From the NCBI GenBank assembly GCA_036250195.1, contig JAVHZZ010000004.1:165459869-165523868 (forward strand): a stretch of 64,000 nucleotides of DNA. The letters are read 5' to 3'. This DNA comes from Mixophyes australis. Taxonomy: Eukaryota; Chordata; Amphibia; Anura; Limnodynastidae. Under the pieces are notes generated by a model. That model saw only the letters and a list, made by a program, of their open reading frames with translations, was not told the DNA's origin and did not search any database. A program made the translations under genes and the position numbers. Positions 33,066 through 45,970 of this stretch are shown here, piece by piece; within the stretch, counting starts at the first letter, position 1, and each line of letters opens with the position of its first letter.

Positions 33066-35230
33066 CAAGCTATTGCTTATACATTGAGTATGAATAAGCA
33101 AATATTATCTCATATTAGATATTATCTAATAACAAGATTTAGATTAACAATATATTTTTATTTTTGCTAAAAATAAATTCATTTTTTAAGTGTAAATAAA
33201 ATCCAATTCTTTTCTAGACTCATGTCATAGTAATTAGTGCCAGCTTATCTGGTGAGTAGTACACATGTAAAATATACAGTAAATACAAATACTGAGAATT
33301 ACTTTCAGCATAGAAAACAAGTGAAGTAGTTCTGTGCAGTTGTCTATACATACAGAATAGGGGCAGATGCTAAAACAGTATTTTGCAACTCAATCTGTAG
33401 TATAATTTAGTGTTGTAGAACATTATAGCATAGAAAAACTTGCTAGTTTCCTATGCTAAAAAAGTTCTAAACACTTTGAAATAAAGTGATATTTAAAAAC
33501 ATGAAAAACTAATACAATTAAAAAATTAAAATAAAATAAATATAAATACAATTTATCTGGTTGTTTGCATCTTCCTGAGGGTATCTCAAATCTGCCATGG
33601 TTCTCCATGTATTGAGTTGTTATGTAGGCAGACGGTACCCCTGGTATTCAGAGGTCAAGGAGGAGATGGTGTTAAGGGATAGTTCAGAGTGGTGGTTATA
33701 AAAAAGAGGGCAGTCCATGGAAATGCTGATAGCGGGAAAGGGTACTTCAAAGTGGTGGAAATGATGGAGGAGACGATTGAGAAGGTGGTGTTAGTGGGAG
33801 AACAGGGATGATGTGGTGTATAATTGGGCTTTAACATGTATTTAAATACACAAAATTATCAAATGCTGGTTAGGCAGATTCTGATTCATACAGGCTTTAA
33901 CTTTTATTATTATTATTGTATTATGTTAGGTTGGTGTGAGTACAAAGTATAATGTTACTCAGCCAGATCTGCATGCCAAAGTGGCCATCTTGGGTTCCGG
34001 ACATAAACTCAGTGAGAGAAGGAAGTCACCGCTGCCCCTTCTCACTACTGCAAACAGGGTCACTAAAACTGACATAACTGCTCTTTTAAAAGAACAAGAG
34101 CTATTAACAGGTTGTTACATAAGCTATACCACCTGCATATCAATCTTTTTAGAGCTGCGAGCAATATTAAATACCACATTCTACAAGCCCCAAACACATT
34201 AAAGGGTTGAAGAGACAAGTAAAAGAGCCTCTATAAACATCATTCTTCTTTTTTATTTCCCATCCCTTCCCTGTTTTTAATATCAGCATATTGCTTGCAG
34301 CAGTCCACCTTCCTGAACACCCCACATTCCCACTGACCAATTCTCTGTACACACCTCCTTTACTTTTCAACAGCCTTCACAGATACTTCTCAGTTCCTCA
34401 ACTTTTATAATCTAATATTTCCATTCCTCTCCTATTTCACCCTCCCTACCCAGTTTTATACCATACACATTTTATTGCCCCTACCTACTTTTATTGTTAT
34501 TTTATCTCTGATATTTACTGATGCTGCAGTTCTTACACATATTAAACTCTTCAGGTATTATGGTCATACTTACACATCTTTTTCAGAAAATTGAGCAATA
34601 CTATTGTATCCTATTCCACCCTAACCTCCCTTTCCATCTTATTTTCCCTACTGTATGTTTATCCTTATTATCTACTAGTTTTTTTTTCTAATTTCTTATT
34701 TAACCACTCTATTCCTGCATACTTTTTTTCAGAATATCGTAGTCCAAATCCTATCTTTGCTCTATCTTACCTTTCTCCATCTACCACACTTCTCACTTAA
34801 CTTCCTCTCTCTGATCAATATTCAGGTAGGCCTCCATTTTCTCCTCCCCACACCCTTTCCCTGTGCTCTTGTCCCTCTCTCTGCAGGAAGGTATCAACAA
34901 CTAATTTGCCAAAAATAAAGAATAAGTAATCCAAAATAAGACCAACAATAGCTACAAGTAAAACAGGTATCTATAACGGGAATTGAAACACACCTACAAC
35001 GATAACAAACACATACATCTTTTTCACCACAACTTTTATCACCACCAACAAAGGCCCCATGCAGGCCAGAGTTACTAATCATAACAGGACAGCAGTCCAG
35101 TTATACTATACCCTTAAGACACACTTCTCTCCCACACCTCCTTCTTTCTCCATGTAGATCCATCCAGATTACCAGACACCACTGTGCAATGGAACCCTCC
35201 ACAAATTCTCAGAAAACATAACACAGAACT
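33066..35230. other. No recognisable gene or element
   Basis: 33570-33830 is G-rich on the plus strand. 34200-34880 is strongly pyrimidine-rich. No coding signal. Confidence 0.45.
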
Positions 35231-36452
35231 TGTCACACTCCGCTCCCCGAGTGTCTCCACCTGAGCCTCAATACATTGACTCTCACTTTAAATCTCTTCT
35301 TGGTACAGGCTGCAAGCCACTGTTTGCACCTGTGATTACTTCACCTGTGTTTTTAGTCAGTTCCGCCATTGGTCAGTCCTCCTTTATAAGGCTCCTCCTT
35401 TCACCTATTCATTGCTGGTCCTTCAAGTCTACACCTGGCCTGGTTCAGCTGCCTCTTCCCGTTATCTGCTCTGCATGCATCTCTGTCTTATGCTGATTCG
35501 TTCCACATCCCTGTGGTAAGCTATTTCTCACCGTTTGCTGCATATCTGGATTCCGCTGATCTCTGCTCACCTGTTCCACTCATTCAAGGTAATCGCTATG
35601 ATCAGCGCCCACTATCTTCTCTGCATGCACCGCTGACTGCTGCTGACTCGTTCCACATCCCTGTGTTAAGCTGTGGCTCATCGTTTACTGCATAACTGGA
35701 TTCCGTTGATCTCTGCTCACCTGTTCCACTCATTCATGGTAATCGCTATGATCAAGCCCGCTATCTACTCTGCCTGCACTACTGACTACTGCTGACTCTT
35801 TCCACATCCTTGTGGTAAGCTGTGGCCCGTCATCTGCTGCATATTTGGATACTGTTGATCTCTGCTCATCTGACCCACTCGTTACTGGTTGCTGCTGTGA
35901 TCATATCTCACTATTTACTCTTCCTATATCGCAGTCCTCTGTTAATCCCTTCCACAGCCTTGTTGTGATAGTTGTGGCTCATCGTCTGCAGTATACTTGG
36001 CATTCCATTGGACTTTTAATTTATTTTCCACTCCTTAGTGGTACTTGCTGTGATCAACGCTCACAATGTATTCCGTCTGCACTGCTGAACTCCGCTGACT
36101 GTTTCTACTCTTCTGTTTAACAGCTGTGGCCCATCATCTGCTGTATACTCTATACACCATTGAACTTTGTATTTATCTTCCACTCTTAAGTGGTAATTGC
36201 TATTATCACCATTTGATATCAGAACCGTATCTCTCTGTATGCTGCCTAGATCTGTTTTCCCATCTGTCTCACTGGGAACTTCCCTGGAGGGCCGCGACCT
36301 GCAGGGTGGAAGCCGCTGAAGTTCAAATTCCCTTGCTGGAATTCCCTTGGGAAAACCTTCCATCCTGTTAGACTCTGCGCCTCTAGGGAAGTCTAGCCAA
36401 TACCAGTTGAGACAGCAGGATCTCAACCATTTCTTTGTGTGCAAACCTGACA
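35231..36452 (+). repeat. Gypsy-type LTR, 1.2 kb, with internal tandem repeats
   Basis: It begins TGTCACACTCCGC and ends AACCTGACA. Near the 3' end GGGCCGCGACCTGCAG, TGTTAGACTCTGCGCCTCT and CCAATACCAGT parallel the LTR at 24341-24499. TTTATAAGG at about 35391 may be its TATA box. Sequence after 36452 (GAACTCTTGGCACCATCAGC) resembles the start of an internal gag region but stops being recognisable within about 70 bp, so this is a 5' LTR plus a stub. Confidence 0.75.
35501..36250 (+). repeat. Tandem repeat inside LTR, 150-bp unit, about 5 copies
   Basis: TTCCACATCC blocks recur at 35501, 35651, 35800 and 35950, with a weaker copy near 36104. Each is followed by TCTGCTCA and GCTATGATCA-type segments. 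Copies decay to the right. Confidence 0.88.
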
Positions 36453-37460
36453 GAACTCTTGGCACCATCAGCGAAAACAGTCTGAACCATCTCCAGTATA
36501 AAATTGTATTTACATCCTCTGTTTGCTTTGTGTCATTCCTTAAGGGATGTTTTTTCATCAGTAATTTATGGAGGTGCTGTCAGCGTATGCGCCTAGTTCT
36601 TTATATGAATGCCTCATTTGCTAGAGTGCCCATCACCATTGAACCACAGGAAATCCTGAATCAGTACTGAATAAAATGTCATTGTATGGCTTTGAAGCAG
36701 TTCATCATTGCTTCTGTAAAGCAGTACTGAAGAATGTCTGCATCTCCCCAATTCTGCCCATTATAATTTGCAAATTTGCTATCTCCACTTTGCAAATCTT
36801 TGTGCAGTTCCATAAAATATGCACAAGGTCTACACATACAAATGTATTATGTCACACCTACGCTTGTGGGAGTCTTCCACTATTGTCCACAGTTTGTGAA
36901 TGACCAAAATCAATTATAAGAAAATTATTATTGCATGATGCCTTTTCATATCTCTATGTTAAGATGACAGGTCAAAAACTCCAAATTAACCAATGATTTT
37001 TTTGTTAACCAATTTTGCTCCAATGTTATAATTTATTGGTAAATTACACTAAATAGAATGTTTGTGTTAATACAGAATTGTAATAAAATAAGGTTGAGAC
37101 TGTCCATTTGTGAAACTTACATTTACATTAAAGGTGCTCAAAAGTAAAACAAAGACTGAAGCATACCAAAAGCAATAATATTAAGTATAGGCACTATAAT
37201 CATGATGTAAAAATGTTGAAAAAGTTTAACTATACATCTTTTTATCTCTGATATCATATGTTCCAAAATGAATAGGAGCCATCATGATAATCTATAGTAT
37301 TAAAAATCCTGTAGTTAACATTGTATGGTAAGTGTACATCTCTTTTCATAAAAATCAAATGCTTTACAAAATATGAAAAAAAGAAAAAAGGCGAATACTA
37401 TATAAAATTATATTTTACTTTTTCCTTTTGTACTTTTTACTTTATTTTACTTCTTCCTTT
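36453..37460. other. No recognisable gene
   Basis: After a short gag-like stub the DNA is AT-rich with no domain-bearing ORF. Confidence 0.45.
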
Positions 37461-37780
37461 GGTGGCTTAGTGGTTAACACGTCTGCCTCACAGCACTGGG
37501 GTCATGAGTTCGATTCCCAGCCATGGCCCTATCTGTGTGGAGTTTGTATGTTTTCCCCGTGTTTGCATGGGTTTCCCCCGGGTGCTCCAGGTTTCCTCCC
37601 ACACTCCAAAACTTCCTAATGGGTTAATTTGCTGCTATAAGATTGACTCTAGTCAGTCTCTCTGTCTCTGTGTGTATGTTAGGAAATTTAGACTGTAAGC
37701 CCCAATGGGGTAGGGACTGATGTGAGTGAGCTCTCTGTGCAGCGCTGCAGAATTAGTGGCGCTATATGATGATGATAATA
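37461..37780 (+). repeat. V-SINE, 5' end slightly short
   Basis: It begins GGTGGCTTAGTGGTTAAC and keeps GAGTTCGATTCCC (a near-ideal B box), the central block and the tail GGCGCTATATGATGATGATAATAA. Confidence 0.9.
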
Positions 37781-40085
37781 AATTAAGATGTGATGGGGCA
37801 GATCATATTTTTATTATTATGATTTTTATGAGTTCAAACAGATTAGTTTTTTCTTTTTGTCTTGGTACTGTTCACCTTTATCAAACAGACATGGATCACA
37901 TTTGTACTAAAGATTATTTGCCTAAATATGCAATGATCTAATTTAATTAATTGAATCGATCACTAAGTTATGTTTTTATTGGGGATATTGAATGTGAGTT
38001 ATTATAAATACAGACAGGAAAATTGTTGCACTAAACTGTGTCACTGAAACTTTAAACTGACAGTTTTCTAAAAATGTCAAAAGTCTATATATAAAATTAA
38101 TATTTTAAATATGCAAAACGCTTTCTTTCTGAAAGAGTAAACTTCAGACAAGAAACAGACTGTGATTATATGCATGCATTTCCAGCTTGTCATGTGGCAG
38201 GCATTGTGCCTATGGCAAGGTCAAAAAGGACAATGCTTCTATGCATGAACAAAGCACTGAATGTTGGTAGACGAAGAGGGAAAAAACTTATATGCTGTAT
38301 TTTTAAAGCCCCAACACTATAGTTTTCAATACTGTTACAATGGCTTTAAGTTTGTCATAACGTTGTTCCATCTATACCTGTCTGAGCTACATTTAACTGA
38401 TTTTGCGTATTTACCCATATTTATAAATAATGCATTGTAGGCAATCCAATTATGTTTCATCTTTTGAAAATTAATTGAAACAACATTTCTTATTTTTTCT
38501 TAAATCAAAGAAATGGCAAAGCTTTCAGACAAGCTAAACACATTTTGCATAATGATATTTACTGTCTCTCTTGTTTGAATTATGCTAATATTTCAAATAA
38601 CAGTGCTCAAGCTTTTTATGACAAAAAAGTAGAATCACGTAGAATCAAAGCCCAACCATTTTGCATTGCTAAATTGATTATCCTTTTCCATAAGAACAGG
38701 GTTGCGTTGAGGTTTGTTATATGTCAGGAGATTTTAACATGGCATCCTGCTCTTTATTGGTGTAGATCATAGCTAATAAAGTATTCATTACTGGAGTTTA
38801 GCAAGTTCCCCCTCTTACACTATTGAATTACTGTTTTGGATCATGTCTTTGTGCTTATAATCTTGGTAGATATATCTTTGTATAAATGATACACTATATG
38901 TCACATTTTCAGAAACTGTTATACAACATGGGATGCCATTCCCTTAAATAAATTCATTTTTGCTATTTTACTAATTTGTTTTAGTTTTTGAGCATTTAGT
39001 TTTTATTGAATTTTTCAAACAAACAATAGTAAAATCAGATTATTACTGTACACAAAATCTGTGCAATACAAGGTATTGATTAACAGTTTGTTGTACAGTA
39101 TATATGATCATAGGATCTGTATCTTTACAATTTTACAAACGTATTACATAAAAATAATTTAGCATTTAACATAAATTGTAAATATAGTAATAACAATAAA
39201 TTAATATTATCACATACATGTTTTTAACCTTGGTGGTCTACACCTATGATTTGAGAAATTTCACTTAGTTGGGGAATGATATACTGTATAAAACCTTTCA
39301 TAAGTGAGCATCAAATAAACAATACATATGTCTCCAGCTAGAATCAAGATTGTTCAGTTTGTGGTTAAAACTGAACCTTGACAAATACAAAAGTAGAAAA
39401 ATTAATTCATATAATGCTGCGTGATTAAGTAGCCCAATCCCCCCTGATCTACTTGGTGGGTCAATCATCCTCAAAGACTATCTTTGGGTTGTCTCACTGC
39501 TATCAGGACGTGTAGGACACCCACAGAAGCTTCCCCATTATGGGAACATGTCTGATATTATATTGGCTTATTTTTGCATTTGGGTTACCATTAAAATGAA
39601 TTACTTTGTATAGGAATAATAATACTCTTGCTTCACAGAATGATAATCTGGTGGTAGTTGCCATAAGTTGTTTGATTATAGTCACACATGGAGTAGTAGG
39701 AGCATCAGTAGGAACATCAATTAATAAAATATATCTCATTGATAACCAGCAGAGTTAGAAGATAAAGTTTAACTAAAAATAGACATATTATTTACTGTTA
39801 TATTATAAACCTATTATTTACTGTCATATAAAATGACTTAGAATAAAGAAAATAATTCAAGAGATAAAAATAATAAATTAATTTGTTTATCGAAACAGCA
39901 ATAAAATAAACATAAATATAAAATTCATTAAAGCATGTGGCTATTATTTATAAAAATGGAGAGCAGAAGCTTCTATAAAATGACAAAGTTTATATATACC
40001 AATAAAATCAGTACTTATACATTCAAGTTGGATCTCATAAATTCATCATTTTAATCTTGTTTTTTATTATTATTATTATTATTAA
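37781..40085. other. No recognisable gene or element
   Basis: Strongly AT-rich DNA. Short ORFs only. (TTA)n at about 40065-40084. Confidence 0.5.
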
Positions 40086-40410
40086 AATCATGGTGACAGG
40101 ATAGTTAGCGGTGCTGCTTTCCAGTGTTGGGGCCATGAGTTAAATTCTGACCAGTACTCCATCAGTGCGGAGTTTGTGTTGGCTTCCTCCAAGAGCTCTG
40201 GTTACCTCCTAGACTCAATAAACATACTGATAAGTAATTGGCTTCTGACAAAGTTGACCTTGTATGGTGTTTGTGTGGTAGGAATTTAAATTATAAGCTA
40301 CAATGGGGCAAGAACTAATGTCAATGATTACATATTCCTGTACAGCCCTGCATAATATGATTGATGCTATATAAAAAAAATAATAGAATAATAATATTGA
40401 AGATGGTGAT
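40086..40410 (+). repeat. V-SINE, old and degenerate
   Basis: The order of V-SINE blocks is kept but mutated: CATGGTGACAGGATAGTTAG, GGGGCCATGAGTTAAATTCT, GGAGTTTGTGTTGGCTTCCT, and a TGATGCTATATAA tail. Divergence from the copy at 26789 is much higher than for the other copies. Confidence 0.7.
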
Positions 40411-40439
40411 TATGATTAATATTAACACTAGCATGATAC

Positions 40440-41060
40440 TTTGCCGAGCATTTTACATTTTATAACAAACAAAACATTGTAATAATTAATAGACAAAATA
40501 CAGCTCTCCATGCAAGCTTACAATCTACACAGACATAGGAGTTTGATACATTAGGATAAATGACACAGATTTCATATTGTTGCAGCTAGATTGCAGGCTA
40601 TATGATCCAATCATACAACAGTGTTGGCTTGGGGGTCAGTAGATTACTGGACACTGAAAAAGAATAATTAGAAATTTTGCATGAGGGGATCAGGTAGAAT
40701 CTTTTAGGGAAGTTAGGAAGATCTTTGGCAAATTTGGTAAGCTGAGTAGGTGTGTTTTTAGGTAACATTTAAATGTTCGGATGCTAATGAAAAAATCTTC
40801 TTATTTGAGAGAATGAATTTTATGGATTCTTGTGGACAGATAACAATCTTGTAGCCAGTAATGAAAAAAAGAGCCAGGGCAAGAGAAATAGATGTTGTGC
40901 AGAGTGGAAGGATCAGGTTGGGAGATTTATAGAGACAAGTGAAGAGATAAATGTTGGTGCAGTTTTGCCATGGCTTTGCATGTTAGTATAACTATTTAAT
41001 TTTGGATTCTATAAAGTACAGTCACCCACTGTTGGACTGGCAGGGCAGAGCAACAGATAA
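40440..41060 (-). mobile_element. CR1/L2-type LINE 3' end, very degraded
   Basis: The plus strand shows GTGTGTTTTTAGGTAACATT, ATGTTCGGATGCT and AAGCTTACAATCTACACAGA, matching in order the LINE 3' end at 42180-42560 (GGTGGGTTTTTAATGTTCG, GCGAACAATCTAAAGG). Confidence 0.55.
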
Positions 41061-41980
41061 AGAACATATGACAATGAGAATTAGTCTATGTGTTGGTTTC
41101 AAAATGGATTGTAGAGGGGAATATTGTCAGGGAAATAATACTTGATTGTCCACAACTTATCAGTTTATAACAATTGTAATTTAGACAAGTTTATTAGTGT
41201 GATACAGTCATGAGTCTTCCAAGTATCCCAATATATTAAAAATTGATTGTTTGCAGAGAAGATATCATTCATTGTATGGCACCATTAGCAGATCCATTGC
41301 TTCAAAAATATGTGTATTAAAAATAGATGCATCAGAAACAAATAATATTAAATGTTTCATTTTCAAATGTTCAAGTCACTGATTTCATAGTTCATTATAT
41401 CATGATTGCGAATTAATAAAGCCTTGATCAGAGTTTTATATCAGTCATTGACATTGCACCATCAACAGATCCCTACCTCAAAAATATGTTTTTGTGATGG
41501 GTAATATTATTAATAAGAATGAAATGAACATGCAAAAACCTATAGACCAGAGGTGCTAATAGAATAATTTAAATATTATCCAGCAGTCAAATTTGCAAGG
41601 GATAGTTGCAGATCCCTAAAACACAACAGCAAACAAAGAAAAAAATGACGTGGTTATGATAAATACTTCATTATAACACAAAGGTGTAGCAATGTTATGT
41701 TGATCCCAACATATAATGAAATATATGAATAAATATTGCAATTAGTTGTAAATAAATAATACATTAATACGTGGCAGAATTCATACACTGTGATAGGTAA
41801 ATAAATAATTATATTACACTATAAAATATAATTGGGAAAATATACAAATTAATATACATAAAAAAATAATACACAAAGGAAAAAAAATAATAATAAACAC
41901 AAATCTTATCTCACATATATTCAAATAAATATAAAATGAATATAAAAAAAAGTCATATAGCAGCTGCAGGTAGGAGAAAT
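41061..41980. other. AT-rich DNA with one imperfect duplication
   Basis: 41271-41315 and 41448-41495 share CATTG, GCACCAT-A-CAGATCC and TCAAAAATATGT at a spacing of about 180 bp. Nothing else recognised. Confidence 0.5.
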
Positions 41981-43118
41981 CATTTATTATTATTATTATT
42001 AATTTTTATTTATAGGGCGCCACAAAGTATCCGTAGCGCCGTACAAGGACAAACAATGGCACAGTACAAGGTGAAACGGCACAGTACAAGTAACAGTAAG
42101 CACTATAACTCTGGGGGCTCAGGCACAGCATGAAAGAGAGGGAGGGAGGGGAAAAGTGAGTATAGGCAGGTAACTATGGCCCAAGAGGGTGGGCACGGAT
42201 GACAGGTTGAGAGTCACTGAGGGGAGCGGAAAGAAGCGAGAGGAGACAGAGGGCAGAGGGACTGAGAGGAGGTGAGCTGAGTAGCTGGAGAGCGCAGTTA
42301 AAAGTGATGGAGACAGAAGGTAGGAGAGCCCTGCTCAAAGGAGCGAACAATCTAAAGGGAGGGGAAGACAGACAGACACATGGATGAGACGGAGAGACGG
42401 GAGAAACAGAGACGGAGTCGAGGAAGGGGGAGAAGGGAAGAAGGGATGAGAAAGAGAGGTAGCCGACCGGTGGGAGTTTAGGCATGAGACTGGAAGGCTT
42501 TAAGGAAAAGGTGGGTTTTTAATGTTCGTTTGAAAGAGGACAGATTAGGGGAAGTTCTGATGGAGCGGGGGAGCTTGTTCCAATGGAGGGGAGTGGCGCG
42601 GGAGAAGTCTTGGATACGTGCGTGAGAGGAGGTAATCAGAGGGGAAGAGAGGCGACGATCATTGGACGATCGCAGTGGGCGGGAGGGAGTGTGAATAGAG
42701 ATAAGGTTAGAGATGTAGGGAGCAGTGGAGTTGGCGAGGGCCTTGTAAGTCAGAGTGAGGAGCTTGAAAAGGATTCTGTAGGGGAAGGGGAGCCAGTGAA
42801 GGGCTTGGTAGAGTGGGGATACAGAGGTGGAACGGCGAGAGAGGAAAATAAGCCTAGCAGCGGCGTTAAGTACAGATCTAAGGGGAGCGAGATGAGAGAG
42901 GGGGAGGCCGATAAGGAGAAGGTTGCAGTAGTCCAAGCGGGAGATAATCAGAGAGTGGACGAGAGATTTGGTGGCATCCTGGGAGGAAGGGCCGAATGCG
43001 GGCAATGTTGCGAAGCTGGAAACGGCAGGATTTGGCGAGAGAGTGAATGTGAGGTGCAAAGGAGAGAGAGGAGTCGAGGATGACACCTAGGCAGCGGAGT
43101 TGGGGGATTATATCTTAA
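41981..43118 (-). mobile_element. CR1/L2-type LINE, 5'-truncated 3' end
   Basis: The minus strand carries the reverse transcriptase C-terminus (42478-43086), a short 3' untranslated region and a tail GGCGCCCTATAAATAAAAAT-(TAA)n at 41981. 5' truncation is typical of LINE insertion by target-primed reverse transcription. It is the best preserved of the LINE fragments. Confidence 0.85.
42478..43086 (-). pseudogene. LINE reverse transcriptase C-terminal fragment
   Basis: A 202-codon open stretch has the C-terminal signatures of CR1/L2-clade reverse transcriptases: SRLDYCNLLLIGLP, VLNAAARLIFL, LHWLPFPYRILFKLL, TYKAL, and the SFKRTLKTHLF tail. The catalytic FADD region and the endonuclease domain lie upstream and are missing because the insertion is 5'-truncated. 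The open plus-strand frame over the same DNA is a shadow. Confidence 0.88.
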
Positions 43119-43349
43119 TCACAAGTGCAAGCACTTTAATCTCTCTGAGAATCCCCTGTGATCTAGTCCTGTTTGCTCCTTGATATCTGACTTATGTTTT
43201 TTCCATCATCCTGTATAATTTCTTGGGACACAGACCTCTGCTTTGTTTGATTTTGCTCCAGTATTCTCCTTGGTATTGTTGTGGATCTTCCAAATTCTGA
43301 CCCTGTCTTGTCTGACTTTCCTCCTGTCTAATTCTCCTGTGGATCATCC

Positions 43350-43780
43350 TCTGTCATCAGCTACTCTACTAAATCTGGTAATTCCAGTATTCTGGGCCAG
43401 CAGTCATCCTCTTGTGCCTGGTCTCCAGCTCCTCTGCTAAATATGGTAATGCTGGTATCCTGTGCCTGCAATTTTCCTATCGTGCCTGGCCTCTATTTCC
43501 TCCGCTAAATCTGGTAATCCTGTTATCCTGTGCCTGAAGTCATCCTAACATGCCTGGTCTCCAGTTCCTCTGCTAAACCTGGTAATACTGCTGTCCTGTG
43601 GCTTCACTTCACCCATTGTACCTGGGAACCTGCATCTCCTGCTTCTCAGCTAAACCTGGTATATTCTGATATTAGTATTTGCAGTTTACTCTTTGCATAC
43701 CTCCAGCATTTCCAGTTTCCAAGCAAACCTGGTAATACTGCAATCCTGTGCCTGCACTCCACCCATTGTACCTGCTATGG
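43350..43780 (+). repeat. Tandem repeat, about 68-bp unit, about 6 copies
   Basis: CTGCTAAA-CTGGTAAT-CTG blocks recur at 43364, 43431, 43499, 43567, 43646 and 43717, with TCCTGTGCCTG and GTGCCTGGTCTCCAG between them. The context resembles an LTR interior like that at 35231, but no LTR ends were found. Confidence 0.8.
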
Positions 43781-43815
43781 ACTTTTGTTTGCTTTTTACC
43801 TATTGGCTGAACCTA

Positions 43816-44077
43816 CAGGGCCATCTTTTCCATTGGGCACAATGGGCAGCTGCCCGGGGGCCCCACAGGCAAGGGGGCCCCATAAGCACGGCTCTTAATG
43901 AGAATAAATAATCCTGCAAAAGAAAAAAACCTGCAAAAAAAAACCTTCAAGGGTCACTGAGCAAGTACATCTATCTATCTCTATATATCTATATCTATAT
44001 CTGTATCTGTATACATCTATATATCTATATCTATATCTAGGGGCCCGGGGGCCCATAATGTTGTTAAGATGGCCCTG
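43816..44077. mobile_element. Small hAT MITE, duplication TGAACCTA/TGCACCTA
   Basis: The left end is CAGGGCCATCTTTTC and the inverted right end is CAGGGCCATCTTAAC, with GGGGGCCCC-rich subterminal palindromes. Flanking octamers at 43808-43815 and 44078-44085 match at 7 of 8. The interior includes a (CTATAT)n microsatellite at about 43970-44038. Confidence 0.85.
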
Positions 44078-44111
44078 TGCACCTAGTTTTACCTGTGTAA
44101 TCCCTAATTAT

Positions 44112-44510
44112 AATAAAGATGCTTCAAGCATTCACTGAAAACCCACCTCTTCAGACAAGGTTATGCTATTCCTCAACCATCATCTTAATTTCCCTAGATT
44201 ACCCTATCACCATCCTCTACACTGCTAACCCAAGACAACAACCTTCTGATCAACATCTCAACACACACAGCCCACTCAGTACTTTTACCTTTGCAGTCTG
44301 GCTGGTCCATTGTGCAATATGATGTAGCACATGCCCTTGTGTTTCTAACTCCCATTGTCCTATAGATTGTAAGCTTTCGAGCAGGGTTCTCTTACCTCTC
44401 TGTCTGTATGTATTACCCAGTATTGTCTTATTAATGTTTGTTCCCAATTGTAAAGCGCTACGGAAATTGCTGGCGCTATATAAATAAATGTTGATGATGA
44501 TGATGATGAT
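44112..44510 (+). mobile_element. LINE 3' end fragment (CR1/L2-type)
   Basis: It begins in the C-terminal coding tail (ACCCACCTCTTCAGACAAGG, the THLFRQG type) and runs through GATTGTAAGCTTTCGAGCAG to the tail GGCGCTATATAAATAAATG-(TTGATGATG)n. The tail is nearly the same as that of the V-SINEs here. Confidence 0.82.
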
Positions 44511-45970
44511 ACTCTGTGTCAAGTATAACTACTCTCCATAGAAATCATACGGGGAATCCCGAAAGTCCGAAATTGAAACATATATAGAAATTGTACATAT
44601 AGTTAGCAGCCTCCACAAGTCATCGTAGAGCTAAACTCTAATTAGTGATGACACATAAGTCTCAAGTAATGTACATTGGGTTACCTTTCCTGAATCAATA
44701 TAATGAGGATTGTGCTAATAAATGACTGTGATCACAGATGAAAGGTCATTCTTGTGAAACACGCATTCAATCCAACAGGTTATATTGTCTCTCAAATGGG
44801 ACTATTGGTGATCTCAGAGGAATTTTAATAAAGTAAATGGCAAGCCTCTTCGACAGCGTATAGTGTTTGTTGATAAGGGTTCATTGCTAGGTTTGGAGAA
44901 TCACATGTTGATCCACGTAGAGATGTGAGTCATGTGACTGTCCCTTAGGGAACCCCTATCAACAAAGAACTACAACTGCCAGCATAACTTTGGCTGCTAG
45001 TGCATGCTGACACTTGTAGAACTACAAGCACTAACATGACCTGACATCCACAGAAATTTCAGCATTTTTGCTGGTGACACTACTGGTCCCAAGCAAGCCC
45101 TAGTAGCCATAAACTGTTTTGGTATGCTAGCGTTTGCAGAACTACAAGTACGAGCATGTCCTGGGAGATATGAGGATGCTTGTGCTTGTTTAAATAAATG
45201 TAAAACAAGTGAAAGTTGAGACATTATCAACACATTAACATAGTTCACAATAGGTTGGCACAATTATGAGCACCAGACCATCTCTCATTAGAAACAATTC
45301 TTTATTCACACCTTCTGCATAAGCAAAGAAAAATCCACTAGTGCTGTGGTTATTCTCCAGGAGCTGACCTATCATGCCTTGGGTAAATCACATTCTCTTT
45401 TCTCCTGGGCACTGTTCCCTACAGTTGCATGATCTCTTATACACTCTCAATTTAGCCATTTATAGTTCTCAGTACTGCCCTTCAATCCCCATTCTGTAAG
45501 CTGTTAGTTCGATTCAAATGCAACCAGTCCTATGTTCTTACTCAATAGGTTTTTCATTTTCAACATTTAACATTACTCACAGCACACTATCGGTCTCAGT
45601 TTGACTTCAAATACAAAGTTTATTAACTCTTGCTTGACTCCCTGGCAGCTTTTTCTGAGTAGTCTGCTGACTGTTAATAGATTATCAGCTTTCCACTAGC
45701 TTACATCTGCGATCAGCTATTCTGCAGCTTGAACTTTACATGAAAACAGCTTACTCTGCTACCACTCTACCAGGCTTTGGGTCATGTGTTATAAATAAGT
45801 TATTTGATTGCAGACCTCAATGTTTCAATTACGCTCTCTCAGCTCATTACACTTGCTCCAATTAGGAGAGTGTCATTTTCCTCTCCATGTTTCCCTGTGC
45901 TCACCTCCACTACCCCTTCCTCGAGATCTTATCACAACCTCAGCTCGCTAAGACTTATAATCACCTAATG
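44511..45970. other. No recognisable gene; weak repeats
   Basis: Three AACTACAA-type motifs near 44968, 45019 and 45137 may be an old internal repeat. GATGAAAGGTCATTCTTGTG then AAAC at about 44739-44762 faintly resembles the hammerhead-like core at 28237. Confidence 0.4.

Noticed and set aside
35231..36452. LTR repeats as a coding exon series
   Set aside because: The 150-bp period gives short ORFs, but LTR ends and similarity to the LTR at 24341 explain the region better.
42583..43083. 166-codon plus-strand ORF
   Set aside because: Shadow of the antisense LINE reverse transcriptase; low-complexity Gly/Glu/Arg text.
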